This document shows, one piece after another, positions 1-8,519 of a stretch of DNA of 9,662 nucleotides. The translations under genes and the position numbers were made by a program. The stretch lies in NCBI GenBank assembly GCA_900757385.1, contig CAAENO010000205.1, forward strand, positions 1 to 9,662. The letters run 5' to 3'. Under the pieces are notes generated by a model that was not told where the DNA came from, ran no database searches, and saw only the letters and a program-made list of their open reading frames with translations. Numbering within the stretch: the stretch's first letter is position 1; every line of letters begins with the position of its first letter. Source of the DNA: an uncultured Collinsella sp. (lineage in GTDB: Bacteria > Actinomycetota > Coriobacteriia > Coriobacteriales > Coriobacteriaceae).

Positions 1-133
1 ACGCGCCGCGAGCTGTCGTATCATAGTGAGGTTTACAAACATGTGGCTCAAGGCGACCGCAGGGCAGGCCCCGCAAACCGACCGCTGCCGCATACCGTAC
101 CGTACGCCCAACCGATCAGGAAGGCAGGAACCA
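1..133 (+). other. purL upstream leader, no gene recognised
   Basis: This stretch precedes the purL start. I see no recognisable coding sequence and no purine-riboswitch-like fold. A TATCAT sequence near 20-25 could be a -10 element, but its -35 partner would lie at or beyond the window edge. A short repeated motif (taccgtaccgtacg, about 94-107) is present, with no known operator match. The frame that is open from base 26 covers this region, but the residues it would add do not resemble the N-terminus of PurL, so I treat it as untranslated. Confidence 0.5.
118..130 (+). promoter_or_regulatory. purL ribosome binding site
   Basis: AGGAAGG at 118-124 lies nine bases before the ATG at 134, and a second AGGAA follows at 126-130. 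This double purine-rich site supports the internal ATG at 134 as the start rather than the upstream GTG or ATG codons in the same frame. Confidence 0.8.
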
Positions 134-3100
134 ATGGTCTCTCGTATCTACGTGGAGAAGAAACCCGGGTTCGACGTCGAGGCTCAGCAGCTCAAGGGCG
201 AGCTGACCGAAATTCTCGGCATCAAGGGCATCGAGGCCCTGAGGATCATAAACCGCTACGACGTCGAGGGCATCGACGAAGAGCTTTTCCGCTCCTGCGT
301 GCCGACCGTCTTTAGCGAGCCCCAGGTCGATGTGACCTACGACGAGCTCCCCGCAAGCGATGGCGCCGTCTTTGCCGTCGAATTCCTGCCTGGCCAGTTT
401 GACCAGCGCGCCGACTCCGCCAGCGAGTGCGTGCAGCTCATCAGCCAGGGCGAGCGCCCCGCCGTGCGCTCCGCCAAGGTCTATATGATCTCGGGCGCTC
501 TGGACGAGGCCGCCATCGATGCCATCAAGCACTACGTGGTGAACCCCGTCGAGGCGCGCATCGCCTCACTCGACCTGCCCGAGACGCTGTACATGGAGAC
601 CCCCGAGCCCCAGCCCGTCGAGGTGCTCGACGGTTTCCGCGAGCTCGACGAAGCCGGCCTTGCCGCCTTTATCTCCGAGCGCGGCCTTGCCATGGACGAG
701 GCGGACATCGCCTTCTGCCAGCAGTACTTCCGCGATGAGGACCGCGACCCCACCATCACCGAGATCCGCGTAATCGACACCTATTGGTCCGACCACTGCC
801 GCCACACCACCTTCGGCACCGTCCTGGATGATGTGACGATCGATGACGCCGTGGTGCAGCAGGCCTTCGACCGCTACATGGAGATGCGCCACGAACTCGG
901 TCGCGACGCCAAGCCCGTCTGCCTCATGGACATGGGCACCATCGGCGCCAAGTACCTTAAGAAGACCGGCGTCATGACCGATGTCGATGAGTCCGAGGAG
1001 ATCAACGCCTGCACCGTCAAGGTAAAGGTCGATGTCGACGGCGAGGACCAGGACTGGCTGTTCCTGTTTAAGAACGAGACCCACAACCACCCGACCGAGA
1101 TCGAGCCCTTCGGCGGTGCCGCCACCTGCGTGGGCGGTGCCATCCGCGACCCGCTGTCGGGCCGCAGCTACGTGTACCAGGCCATGCGTGTCACCGGCGC
1201 CGGCGACCCCACCGTCCCCGTGTCCGAGACGCTCGAGGGCAAGCTGCCGCAGCGCAAGCTCGTAACCACCGCCGCCGCCGGCTACTCCAGCTACGGCAAC
1301 CAGATCGGCCTTGCCACCGGTCAGGTCAACGAGCTCTATCACCCCGGCTACGTGGCCAAGCGCATGGAGGTCGGCGCCGTCGTGGGCGCTACCCCGGCAA
1401 ACCACGTGCGTCGCGAGTGCCCCGCCCCCACCGACAAGATCATCCTGCTGGGCGGCCGCACCGGCCGTGACGGCATCGGCGGCGCCACCGGCTCCTCCAA
1501 GACCCAGAACACCGAGTCCATCGAGACCTCGGGCGCCGAGGTCCAGAAGGGCAACGCCCCGGTCGAGCGCAAGCTGCAGCGTCTGTTCCGCCGCGGCGAC
1601 GCCTGCCGCCTGATCAAGCGCTGCAACGACTTTGGCGCCGGCGGCGTCTCGGTCGCCGTGGGCGAACTTGCCGACGGCCTGTATGTCGACCTGGACACCG
1701 TGACCAAGAAGTACGACGGCCTGGACGGCACCGAGCTTGCCATCTCCGAGTCCCAGGAGCGTATGGCCTGCGCCGTCGCCGACGGTGACGTCGAGGAGTT
1801 CATGGGCTACGCCGCCGAGGAGAACCTGGAGGCGACCGTAATCGCCGAGGTTACCGCCGAGCCGCGCATGCGCATGGCCTGGAACGGCGTCGCCATCGTC
1901 GACCTGTCCCGCGAGTTCCTCAACTCCAACGGTGCACCCAAGCACCAGGTCGCCCACGTCTGCGCCCGTAGCGTGTGGCAGCCCAGCTGGGCCGGCACCA
2001 CGCTTGCCGAGCGCATGACCTCGCTCGTCACCGATCTCAACGTCGCCTCCAACAAGGGCCTTTCCGAGCGCTTCGACTCCACCATCGGTGCCGCGACCGT
2101 GCTCATGCCCTTTGGCGGCAAGACGCAGCTCACTCCGAGCTCTGCCATGGTCGCCAAGTTCCCCGTGGACGGCGAGACCACCACGGCAAGCGCCATGGCA
2201 TGGGGCTTCAACCCCTACCTGATGGAGGCCGACCAGTTTGCGGGCGCCTACCTGTCCGTGGTTGAGTCCATCGCCAAGCTCGTGGCTGCCGGCTTTGAGC
2301 ACAAGCGTGCCTATCTCTCCTTCCAGGAGTACTTCGAGCGTCTGCGCACCGAGGCCGAGCGCTGGGGCAAGCCCATGGCAGCCGTCCTGGGCGCCCTTAT
2401 GGCCCAAGTCGATCTGGGTGCCGGTGCCATCGGCGGCAAGGACTCTATGAGCGGCTCGTTTGAGGACGAGGCCGGTGAGCTCAACGTTCCGCCGACCCTG
2501 ATCAGCTTCGCTGTGGCCGTGGGCAAGGCCGCCCGTGCCGTCTCGCCCGAGTTCAAGGGTCTGACGCATCGCGTCGTGCGCATCGCCCCCGCCACCTATG
2601 GTGAGGACTACCGCCCCGACGCTCAGCAGCTGCTCGCCGCGTTTGACGCCGTCGAGGCGCTCACCGCCAACGGCGACGCCCTGGCCGTCTCCACGCCCGG
2701 CTACGGCTGCGGCGTCGAGAGCCTCTTTAAGATGTGCGTCGGCAACCAGATCGGCATCGAGCTTGCCGAGGACGTGGACGTGGAGAGCCTCTTCACCCCG
2801 CTCTACGGCAGCTTTATCGTCGAGCTCGCCGAGGACGCCGAGCTGCCCGAGGTCGCCGACGGCGTTGTCGTCGAGCCCCTGGGTACCACCGTCGAGGGCT
2901 ATGTCATCGACACCGGCTCCGAAGTCATCGAGCTCGCTGAGCTCCAGGAGGCCTGGGAGAGCGGCATCGAGGGCGTCTTCGCCTACCGCAGCACCGGCGA
3001 GACCGCCGAGGTCGAGACCATCGACTTCCGCGCCAAGGATATCCACGTGTACGGCGGCGCCAAGATCGCCCGCCCGCGCGTAATCATCCCCGTGTTCCCC

Positions 3101-3880
3101 GGCAACAACTGCGAGTACGATAGCGCCCGTGCCTTCCGCGCAGCCGGTGCCGAGGCCGACACCTTCGTGATCAACAACCTCACGCCCGAGGCCGTCGCCG
3201 AGAGCACCCACGAGCTCGCCCGCCGCATCCGTGCAAGCCAGATCGTCATGATCCCCGGTGGCTTCTCGGGCGGTGACGAGCCCGATGGCTCCGCCAAGTT
3301 CATCACGGCGTTCTTCCGCGCTCCCGAGGTCACCGAGGCAGTCCGCGACCTGCTCAAGGCCCGCGACGGCCTGATGCTGGGCATCTGCAACGGCTTCCAG
3401 GCTCTGGTCAAGCTCGGCCTGGTGCCCTACGGTGACATCGTCGACGCCACGCCGGATGCACCCACGCTGACGTTCAACACCATCGGTCGCCATCAGAGCC
3501 GCCTGGTGCGCACCCGCATCTCGTCCAACCTGTCCCCGTGGCTGTCGCAGTGCAGCCTCGACGACCCCTACACCGTCGCCATCAGCCACGGCGAGGGCCG
3601 CTTTGTCGCCAACGACGAGGTGCTCGCCCAGCTGATCGCCAACGGCCAGGTCGCCACGCAGTACGTGGGCGAGGACGGCAAGCCGAGCATGGACCTTTCC
3701 GTCAACCCCAACGGCTCCGCACTCGCCATCGAGGGCATCACGAGCCCCGACGGCCGCGTCTTGGGCAAGATGGGTCATGCCGAGCGCCGCGGCGACAACC
3801 TGTACCGCAACGTGCCCGAGCATGTCCCCGGCGACAAGTTCATGCCGATCTTTGAGAGCGGCGTAGCCTACTTCGCTTAA
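134..3880 (+). CDS. purL: Phosphoribosylformylglycinamidine synthase, single-chain
   Basis: PurL (FGAM synthase) makes FGAM from FGAR, ATP and glutamine, the fourth step of purine synthesis, in the cytoplasm. Started at the ATG with a good ribosome site, it has 1248 residues, the size of the single-chain form of clostridia and bifidobacteria; many other Gram-positives split it into PurS, PurQ and PurL. The order is a PurS-like N-terminus (begins MVSRIYVEKKPGFDVEA), the SDHCRHTTF motif (residues 219-227), the KNETHNHPTE ATP/metal loop (313-322), the first AIRS unit with NDFGAGG near 499, a second unit with GGKDSMSG near 770, and a glutamine amidotransferase domain from about 980. There the nucleophile is Cys1085 (GICNG), and His1215/Glu1217 (GHAE) would complete the triad. 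All key motifs look intact. Codon use is strongly C-ending, as expected of a well-expressed gene. A terminator follows, so it appears to end its transcript. Confidence 0.98.
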   Translation: MVSRIYVEKKPGFDVEAQQLKGELTEILGIKGIEALRIINRYDVEGIDEELFRSCVPTVFSEPQVDVTYDELPASDGAVFAVEFLPGQFDQRADSASECVQLISQGERPAVRSAKVYMISGALDEAAIDAIKHYVVNPVEARIASLDLPETLYMETPEPQPVEVLDGFRELDEAGLAAFISERGLAMDEADIAFCQQYFRDEDRDPTITEIRVIDTYWSDHCRHTTFGTVLDDVTIDDAVVQQAFDRYMEMRHELGRDAKPVCLMDMGTIGAKYLKKTGVMTDVDESEEINACTVKVKVDVDGEDQDWLFLFKNETHNHPTEIEPFGGAATCVGGAIRDPLSGRSYVYQAMRVTGAGDPTVPVSETLEGKLPQRKLVTTAAAGYSSYGNQIGLATGQVNELYHPGYVAKRMEVGAVVGATPANHVRRECPAPTDKIILLGGRTGRDGIGGATGSSKTQNTESIETSGAEVQKGNAPVERKLQRLFRRGDACRLIKRCNDFGAGGVSVAVGELADGLYVDLDTVTKKYDGLDGTELAISESQERMACAVADGDVEEFMGYAAEENLEATVIAEVTAEPRMRMAWNGVAIVDLSREFLNSNGAPKHQVAHVCARSVWQPSWAGTTLAERMTSLVTDLNVASNKGLSERFDSTIGAATVLMPFGGKTQLTPSSAMVAKFPVDGETTTASAMAWGFNPYLMEADQFAGAYLSVVESIAKLVAAGFEHKRAYLSFQEYFERLRTEAERWGKPMAAVLGALMAQVDLGAGAIGGKDSMSGSFEDEAGELNVPPTLISFAVAVGKAARAVSPEFKGLTHRVVRIAPATYGEDYRPDAQQLLAAFDAVEALTANGDALAVSTPGYGCGVESLFKMCVGNQIGIELAEDVDVESLFTPLYGSFIVELAEDAELPEVADGVVVEPLGTTVEGYVIDTGSEVIELAELQEAWESGIEGVFAYRSTGETAEVETIDFRAKDIHVYGGAKIARPRVIIPVFPGNNCEYDSARAFRAAGAEADTFVINNLTPEAVAESTHELARRIRASQIVMIPGGFSGGDEPDGSAKFITAFFRAPEVTEAVRDLLKARDGLMLGICNGFQALVKLGLVPYGDIVDATPDAPTLTFNTIGRHQSRLVRTRISSNLSPWLSQCSLDDPYTVAISHGEGRFVANDEVLAQLIANGQVATQYVGEDGKPSMDLSVNPNGSALAIEGITSPDGRVLGKMGHAERRGDNLYRNVPEHVPGDKFMPIFESGVAYFA

Positions 3881-3885
3881 AGCTT

Positions 3886-3916
3886 TCCCATCGGGTACAA
3901 TCCCCTCGGGTAACAA
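3886..3916 (+). repeat. Two-copy tandem repeat before the purL terminator
   Basis: TCCCATCGGGTACAA (3886-3900) is followed immediately by TCCCCTCGGGTAACAA (3901-3916). The copies differ by one substitution and one inserted A. Each carries CGGGT, which is complementary to ACCCG at the foot of the terminator stem (3918-3922). The unit also contains TACAAT (3896-3901), a fair -10 sequence without a convincing -35. Whether the repeat is functional or chance is unknown. Confidence 0.6.
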
Positions 3917-3917
3917 C

Positions 3918-3954
3918 ACCCGCCACCGGCACGCCCGGTGGCGGGTTCTTTTTT
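3918..3954 (+). terminator. Intrinsic terminator after purL
   Basis: ACCCGCCACCGG (3918-3929) pairs perfectly over 12 bases with CCGGTGGCGGGT (3935-3946) around a CACGC loop, followed by TC and six Ts (3949-3954). This is a textbook Rho-independent terminator, 37 bases after the purL stop. It ends only 13 bases before the ribosome site of the next gene, so it may also sit inside that gene's 5' leader. Confidence 0.93.
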
Positions 3955-3979
3955 GCTTCGCGCATACAGGAAGGACACC

Positions 3980-4915
3980 ATGGAAAGCCGCAAGCCGTAT
4001 CTCGCCACCCTGCCCGGACTCATCCTGGGCTGCCTTGTTTGTTGCGCGCTCTGGGGGTCGGCCTTTCCCTGCATCAAGATCGGCTACGCACTCTTTGGTA
4101 TCCCGGCGCACGATAGCGCCTCGCAGCTGCTCTTTGCGGGCTTGCGCTTCACGCTTGCCGGCGCCCTGGTTATCGTTGGGATGAGTGCGGCCCAACGCCG
4201 CCCCCTCATTCCGCAGGCTCGCGACATCAAGCCCATCTTTGTCTTGTCGCTCTTCCAGACTATCGGGCAGTACTTCTTTTTCTATCTGGGCCTCTCGCGC
4301 GCCAGCGCCATGTCGAGCTCCATCATCGAGGCCAGCGCCAACTTCCTCGCAATCCTCTTTGCCGCCCTGGCATTTCACACCGAGAAGCTCAATACGGCCA
4401 AGGTGCTTGGCTGTGCGCTGGGCTTTGCCGGCGTCGCGCTCGTCAACCTCTCGGGCGCAGATGGCACCTTTGGCTTCAGGCTCGATGGCGAGGGCTTTAT
4501 CCTAGCCTCCACTGTCGCGGGTGCTCTTTCGACCTGCCTGATCGGCATCTTCTCGCGCAAGCATGACGGCGTCTTGCTCGCCGGCTGGCAGTTTTTAGTC
4601 GGAGGTTTGGTCCTTACCACCATCGGGTTTTTGATGGGCGGCGCGCTCTCCCCCACCGCGATCATCCCCGCCATCGCACTCATTATCTATATGGCACTCA
4701 TTTCCGCCGTCGCGTACTCGCTATGGTCGCGTCTGCTTGCCGTCAACCCCGTCAGCCGTGTGTCGGTCTTTGGCTTTATGAATCCAGTCTTTGGCGTACT
4801 GTTGAGCGCTCTGCTGCTCGGCGAGGGCGCTGGCACGAGCCCTGTTACCGTACTTGTTGCCCTGCTGTTGGTCTGCGGCGGCATCATCATCGTCAACAGG
4901 CCCAAAAAGGTCTAA
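3980..4915 (+). CDS. EamA/DMT-family transporter
   Basis: The predicted product is a 311-residue inner-membrane protein of the drug/metabolite transporter superfamily, built from two EamA repeats of five helices each. The first repeat opens with LWGSAFP (residues 24-30) and contains the long GLRFTLAGAL helix. The second ends with NPVFGVLLSALLLGEG (268-283) and a final helix before a basic tail (NRPKKV). Both motifs are typical of EamA proteins, and the length is normal for the family. The ATG at 3980 is chosen because AGGAAGGA (3968-3975) lies just before it; the frame is open 42 bases further up, but those bases overlap the terminator. DMT members export amino acids, purine-like compounds or other metabolites, and the substrate cannot be read from sequence. 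Its position behind purL is suggestive but not proof of a purine link. Confidence 0.93.
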   Translation: MESRKPYLATLPGLILGCLVCCALWGSAFPCIKIGYALFGIPAHDSASQLLFAGLRFTLAGALVIVGMSAAQRRPLIPQARDIKPIFVLSLFQTIGQYFFFYLGLSRASAMSSSIIEASANFLAILFAALAFHTEKLNTAKVLGCALGFAGVALVNLSGADGTFGFRLDGEGFILASTVAGALSTCLIGIFSRKHDGVLLAGWQFLVGGLVLTTIGFLMGGALSPTAIIPAIALIIYMALISAVAYSLWSRLLAVNPVSRVSVFGFMNPVFGVLLSALLLGEGAGTSPVTVLVALLLVCGGIIIVNRPKKV

Positions 4916-4982
4916 CGAACTACCCCTATTTAGCAGAGGGGGTTCACATGCTTTAGCTTAATGGAGTACATCGGAGAGCCGA

Positions 4983-5015
4983 GGGCCGCCACGCCCGCCA
5001 GCGTGCGCCCTTTTT
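4983..5015 (+). terminator. Probable terminator of the EamA gene
   Basis: GGGC (4983-4986, with an internal loop) and CACGC (4990-4994) pair with GCGTG (5001-5005) and GCCC (5007-5010), and five Ts follow directly (5011-5015). The stem is interrupted by a small asymmetric internal loop, so it is weaker than the purL terminator. The T-run stops one base short of the stop codon of the opposing GGDEF gene. A second, poorer hairpin (CCCCT 4923-4927 with AGGGG 4937-4941) lies upstream without a T-run. Confidence 0.55.
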
Positions 5016-6167
5016 CTAGCGTATCTGGGCGCCGGCTTTCTTCTTCTCGCGCTTTACGCGGTAGAGCTCCGCGTCGGCAGCACGAAACAAGTCTTGCCAG
5101 GTATCGACGCCATCACCGACCCGTGCGTAGCCGATGGACATCCGCAACAGATACGGAACCTCGGCGCGCGCGAGCTCATCGTTGATTGTCGCGCACAGAT
5201 GCATGATATCCTGTTCCGCCACTGCCTTTTGGAGCACCACGAACTCATCGCCACCATAACGTGCGATAAAGCCGCCAGACGCCGAGCAGACTTCTTTGAG
5301 CGCAGCGGATATGACCTGAAGAGCATGGTCGCCCTCCACATGCCCATAGCGATCGTTAATCTGCTTAAAGCCGTCGGCGTCCATCATAAGCAGATATACA
5401 TCTTCGGCCTGATCCACATTTGAGAAGAGCGACAGCATATAGGTCTCAAAACGGTTGCGATTGTTAAGTCCAGTCAACGGGTCGGTCGAGATGAGCTGCT
5501 CCTGGTAGATGATGTAGAGCAGCAACATGCTAATCATTATGCCGACACAAAGGCCGGGCACCGAGTATACGACCTGAAAGGTACCGCCCACCAGGGCCGG
5601 AATGGCGAAAAATGCCAAGGTTCGATAGATGGCCTTCGTCTGCAGGCTCTCGACCCTGCGAGATTGCACAAATGCATGCAGGGACGTATGTATAACGTAA
5701 CAGTAGCTGACGATGGGCTGGATCATATAGGCAAAGCCGCGACGATACACGCCCTGCGAATCGATATAGAACAGGGCGTGCGTCCAGTAACTGGTAAACG
5801 CCAGCACGACCACCAGAGCCGTAGGCAACGCTACAAGCACCACCCTATAGCGCGAGGTCAAAAGGCGAGAACCCTGCACCGTCTCGGAATAGATAAACCA
5901 AATGAGACACGCGATAGCAAAGAGCGAAAACGAAACCGCGTTGGAAATCCAGTTGGCAGCAATGCCCAACGTGCCGTCCACACCGTCCGAAAGCGTCCAG
6001 ATCATATCGAATAATATGTACGCGGCAGAGGTGTAGCCAAGCATGCTAAACAATAGCTGCTGGGTGCTCGAGAACAAGGAGCGACGACTTCGCACGGCAA
6101 GCCCGATAAGAACAATCATGCATAGCACGAATATCTCAATCTTGAGTGCCTTAACCACTAGCGCCAT
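5016..6167 (-). CDS. Seven-helix membrane diguanylate cyclase (GGDEF)
   Basis: This 383-residue protein has about seven hydrophobic helices in its first ~227 residues, then a C-terminal GGDEF domain (about 228-383). The domain shows TDPLTGLNNR at 228-237, DADGFKQINDRYGH from 263 (metal and GTP contacts), YGGDEF with GGDEF at 305-309, and ADAELYRVK near the end. All catalytic positions look intact, so it should make c-di-GMP from two GTP at the membrane. The inhibitory RxxD site that normally precedes GGDEF is absent (ASGGF occupies that place). The sensor part resembles no ligand domain I can name. The start is uncertain: the ATG at 6167 has GAAGGG directly against it, a GTG at 6158 is better spaced from the same site, and a TTG at 6200 lacks one. 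Codons such as ATA, TTA and AGG occur, unlike purL. Confidence 0.93.
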   Translation of the reverse strand: MALVVKALKIEIFVLCMIVLIGLAVRSRRSLFSSTQQLLFSMLGYTSAAYILFDMIWTLSDGVDGTLGIAANWISNAVSFSLFAIACLIWFIYSETVQGSRLLTSRYRVVLVALPTALVVVLAFTSYWTHALFYIDSQGVYRRGFAYMIQPIVSYCYVIHTSLHAFVQSRRVESLQTKAIYRTLAFFAIPALVGGTFQVVYSVPGLCVGIMISMLLLYIIYQEQLISTDPLTGLNNRNRFETYMLSLFSNVDQAEDVYLLMMDADGFKQINDRYGHVEGDHALQVISAALKEVCSASGGFIARYGGDEFVVLQKAVAEQDIMHLCATINDELARAEVPYLLRMSIGYARVGDGVDTWQDLFRAADAELYRVKREKKKAGAQIR

Positions 6168-6221
6168 CCCTTCAATACCCAAGTGGTCAGAATCGCCCAA
6201 TTCGAATCAGGGCAATAAACA

Positions 6222-6248
6222 CCCCTTTACTCCACAGGGGTAAAGGGG
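6222..6248. repeat. Nine-base-pair inverted repeat upstream of the GGDEF gene
   Basis: CCCCTTTAC (6222-6230) and GTAAAGGGG (6240-6248) are perfect inverted repeats around a nine-base spacer. A nested AGGGG (6236-6240) offers an alternative partner for CCCCT. On the minus strand the repeat is followed by TGTTTATTG, a poor T-tract. It could be a second kdgT terminator, or an operator, since it lies at the expected start point of the candidate promoter next to it. Confidence 0.6.
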
Positions 6249-6279
6249 ATAATAGCAGAGCGCCCGAACATCACTGCAA
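6249..6279 (-). promoter_or_regulatory. Candidate extended -10 promoter for the GGDEF gene
   Basis: Read on the minus strand, TGCTATTAT (6257-6249) matches an extended -10 element (TGnTATAAT with one mismatch). TTGCAG (6279-6274) is a partial -35, with a long 19-base spacer. Transcription would start near 6242, about 75 bases before the chosen ATG. The -35 lies within the loop of the kdgT-end hairpin. No competing candidate is as good, but this is sequence resemblance only. Confidence 0.35.
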
Positions 6280-6299
6280 AACAGTTTCTGTTCGGGCGC
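6260..6299 (-). terminator. Hairpin after kdgT, probable terminator
   Basis: GCGCCCGAACA (6260-6270) pairs perfectly over 11 bases with TGTTCGGGCGC (6289-6299), and an inner ACTG/CAGT stem (6273-6276 with 6282-6285) stacks above a small internal loop. It lies 50 bases beyond the kdgT stop. No T-run follows on either strand (CTCTGCTATTATCC on the minus strand), so it may stop transcripts inefficiently or protect the 3' end of the kdgT mRNA. Confidence 0.6.
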
Positions 6300-6348
6300 C
6301 CATACGGCGCGAATTGCACACGCCGGCATCATTGATGGGTATCGATTG

Positions 6349-7371
6349 CTACTCGCCATCGATGTCAGTCGCGACGGCCTCCTCTATGGCCTCGACACCG
6401 ACAGGCGACAGATCCTCCTTGCCTTGGCAGAACTTCTTGTCGACCCAGCCAGTCAGAATCGGAGCCATGATCGCCGTGATGATAACGGCGGTGGCGATCT
6501 GAGCGTACGCGATGGGCGCAAGCTCGGCGTAGCGCGGTGCGACCTCGGCGAGGGCAACCGGTGTGGTCATAGCCGTGCCGGCAATGGTGGAGCAAGCCAC
6601 AGCGGCCTTGCCATTGCCGCCGCACAGACGCTCGAACGCAAAGGTGATGGGACCGACGACAAACAGCGTGACAAGGCCCAGCAAGATGCCGGAAATACCG
6701 CCGGTGATAAAGCTCGACAGGCTCATGGACGCACCGAGCTGAAATCCGATGACGGCAATCGCGGGATTGGCACCGGGAACCAGCAGGTTCTTGATAAACG
6801 GGAACAGGTTGCCCAGAACCATGCCAATAACGAGTGGCAAGATGGAGCCGATAATGGTGCCAATGGGAATGTTGGCGAGGCCGGAAACACCGAGGATGAT
6901 CATCGTGACGGCGGGGCCAGCCGTAAAGAACAGGATACCGACGGCGCCCTGCTCAGACTCATCACCGAACTCGCCCATGATGCCCGTATAGAGCGCCATG
7001 TTGCAAAACGTGATGCCGCCGATGATAGACACGGAGCTCAGACCCAGGAAGTTGTCGTTAAAGAAATATGCCACGCCCAGGCCGAGAGCCGCTGCGACGA
7101 CCAGCTTGGGGATCAGCACGACGATACCGGTCTTGATGGCACCCGGCGTGGACTTAAAGCTGATGCCGGCGCCCACAAACAGCAGGATCGCGGCGACGAT
7201 GGCATTGGAGCCACCGCGGCAGGCAGCCGTAAAGAAGCCGCCGATCTCAAAAACCTGCGGGCAGAAGGTGTTGAGCAAAAGACCGACGATCATCGGATAG
7301 ATCATGATGTCGCCCGGGATGCGCGGGACCTTGAATTTCTTTTGCTCGTTGGCGGTCGCTTCCTGTGCCAT
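6349..7371 (-). CDS. kdgT: 2-keto-3-deoxygluconate permease (KdgT family)
   Basis: The predicted product is a 340-residue inner-membrane protein of the KdgT family, which imports 2-keto-3-deoxygluconate, an intermediate of pectin and hexuronate breakdown, with protons. It shows the family's IPGDIMIYP near the N-terminus, the conserved NMALYTGIMGEFG segment mid-protein, TMIILGVSGLA, and the glycine/alanine-rich GNGKAAVACSTIAG followed by TTPVALAEVAP near the C-terminus. About ten hydrophobic helices are visible. E. coli KdgT has roughly 327 residues; the extra length here is a short N-terminal segment (MAQEATANEQKK) and an acidic tail of about 25 residues. The ATG at 7371 has a GGGGG ribosome site four bases upstream; a TTG 30 bases earlier is the alternative. 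No kdgK, kdgA or uronate isomerase gene lies nearby, so the exact substrate is inferred from family only. Confidence 0.91.
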   Translation of the reverse strand: MAQEATANEQKKFKVPRIPGDIMIYPMIVGLLLNTFCPQVFEIGGFFTAACRGGSNAIVAAILLFVGAGISFKSTPGAIKTGIVVLIPKLVVAAALGLGVAYFFNDNFLGLSSVSIIGGITFCNMALYTGIMGEFGDESEQGAVGILFFTAGPAVTMIILGVSGLANIPIGTIIGSILPLVIGMVLGNLFPFIKNLLVPGANPAIAVIGFQLGASMSLSSFITGGISGILLGLVTLFVVGPITFAFERLCGGNGKAAVACSTIAGTAMTTPVALAEVAPRYAELAPIAYAQIATAVIITAIMAPILTGWVDKKFCQGKEDLSPVGVEAIEEAVATDIDGE

Positions 7372-7513
7372 GAAACCCCCATTTCCGCTGACGGGGTACA
7401 AAAGCCCACGTCACGCTTTGCTACAGTAAAGTTTGACCATGGTACCAGAAGAAATAGACCAGCTCGGTGAGAAATTCGATTCGTTGGACAGGGGCGCTAA
7501 ACGTGCCCCGCTC
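7372..7513 (-). other. Spacer between azlD and kdgT
   Basis: This 142-base gap must contain any kdgT promoter, unless kdgT is read through from azlCD. I find no convincing -35/-10 pair on the minus strand and no match to a known hexuronate-regulator operator. It is somewhat richer in A and T than its neighbours. A ten-codon open frame (7411-7440, minus) has no ribosome site. Confidence 0.5.
7491..7509. repeat. Small GC hairpin after azlD
   Basis: GGGGC (7491-7495) and GCCCC (7505-7509) can pair; on the plus strand GC/GT extend the stem to seven pairs with one G-U. It lies five bases past the azlD stop but has no T-run on the minus strand, so it is at best a weak terminator for azlCD. Confidence 0.35.
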
Positions 7514-7837
7514 TTATATGAGGCTCAAAACGATATAGAACACGATGCCCGAAACACAGCACCACAGCATCGATTTTGTCTTGACCGCCACGGCCACGAC
7601 GCCGGCAGCCGCAATCCAGGGAACCAAGGCAGGCCAGGGTCCCGCGTCGAACGCGCCGGGGCTCACCAAGTCGTTGGCGACCAGCGCGGCAAAGGCAGCG
7701 GGCGGGATATAACCCAGGGCCTCGGTAATGCGGGGCGACAGCGTTCTCCCGCGCAAGGCAAACGCCGGCGCGATGCGAAAGAACGCGATAGCAGCCCACG
7801 ACGACAGCCACAGAACCAAGAACTCGTTAACGGGCAT
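7514..7837 (-). CDS. azlD: AzlD, branched-chain amino acid exporter small subunit
   Basis: AzlD is the small membrane partner of AzlC; together they export branched-chain amino acids, as AzlCD of Bacillus subtilis and BrnFE of Corynebacterium. The 107-residue product has the usual family length and about four helices. It begins MPVNEFLVLWLSSWAAIAFF and contains LGYIPPAAFAALVANDLV, whose YIPPA motif is typical of AzlD. The ATG at 7837 has an AGAGGTG ribosome site six bases upstream (7844-7850) and lies inside azlC: the two genes share 11 bases, which points to translational coupling. The same frame is open further upstream, but that part is a shadow of azlC and does not look like AzlD. Confidence 0.93.
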   Translation of the reverse strand: MPVNEFLVLWLSSWAAIAFFRIAPAFALRGRTLSPRITEALGYIPPAAFAALVANDLVSPGAFDAGPWPALVPWIAAAGVVAVAVKTKSMLWCCVSGIVFYIVLSLI

Positions 7838-8519
7838 CGCGGGCACCTCTTCCGTCAAATACAGCATCGCACGCCAACGCAATGGCAATGCCGGCCACGA
7901 CGCTTGCCGGCACGGCAATATTCGTGAGGCCCAAGAACTTGCATACGGCGACGGACACCGCGCCCGAAACCGCCGCGACAACGTTGCCGCGCGACAGTCG
8001 CTGCGAAAAGAGCAGGCAGATAAAGAGCGAGGTGCAGACAAAGGCTGCAATGGCGGTGGGAACATCGACAACGGCGCCGACGATGGCGCCCGTCGTACAC
8101 GATACGCCCCATGTTGCGATAAGGATCACGTTGAGCACAAAGGACTCGCGCGGGCCCCAATCCTCCCCTTCAACCAACTTGGCAAGCGAGATGCCATATG
8201 CCTCCTCGGTAAGTGTCGCGGCAACAGCCAGCGTCTGACGCTTCGAGGCACCCGTCAGATGCGACGTGATCGATGCCGAGTAAAGCGCAAAGCGCGAGGA
8301 GATGGCAGCAACGCTCGCGACGATCGACGCCGCAGGCACACCTGCCAGCCACAGATTGCAGATCATAAACTGCCCGCTGCCCGTCACGAACGTGCTGCTC
8401 AGAGCAAAGACCATCCAGGGTTCCATTCCCGTCTGCCCCATGATCATTCCGCACGGCGCGCCTATTGCAACATAGGTAAGCATCACTGGCCAGACGGTTC
8501 TAACGATTTTGAGCACCAT
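7827..8519 (-). CDS. azlC: AzlC, branched-chain amino acid exporter large subunit
   Basis: AzlC is the large inner-membrane subunit of the AzlCD exporter for leucine, isoleucine, valine and similar compounds, driven by the membrane ion gradient. The 230-residue product has the family length and several hydrophobic helices. Typical segments are GAPCGMIMGQTGMEPW near residues 20-35, STFVTGSGQFMICNLW (the conserved SG.Q motif), SSRFALYSASITSHL, and TEEAYGI mid-protein. The ATG at 8519 follows GGATGAGAAG; a TTG at 8588 in the same frame would add 23 hydrophilic residues that do not look like AzlC, so I reject it. It is the first gene of the azlC-azlD pair. No regulator such as an Lrp-type gene is adjacent, although such a gene often accompanies this exporter elsewhere. 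Confidence 0.95.
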   Translation of the reverse strand: MVLKIVRTVWPVMLTYVAIGAPCGMIMGQTGMEPWMVFALSSTFVTGSGQFMICNLWLAGVPAASIVASVAAISSRFALYSASITSHLTGASKRQTLAVAATLTEEAYGISLAKLVEGEDWGPRESFVLNVILIATWGVSCTTGAIVGAVVDVPTAIAAFVCTSLFICLLFSQRLSRGNVVAAVSGAVSVAVCKFLGLTNIAVPASVVAGIAIALACDAVFDGRGARDAR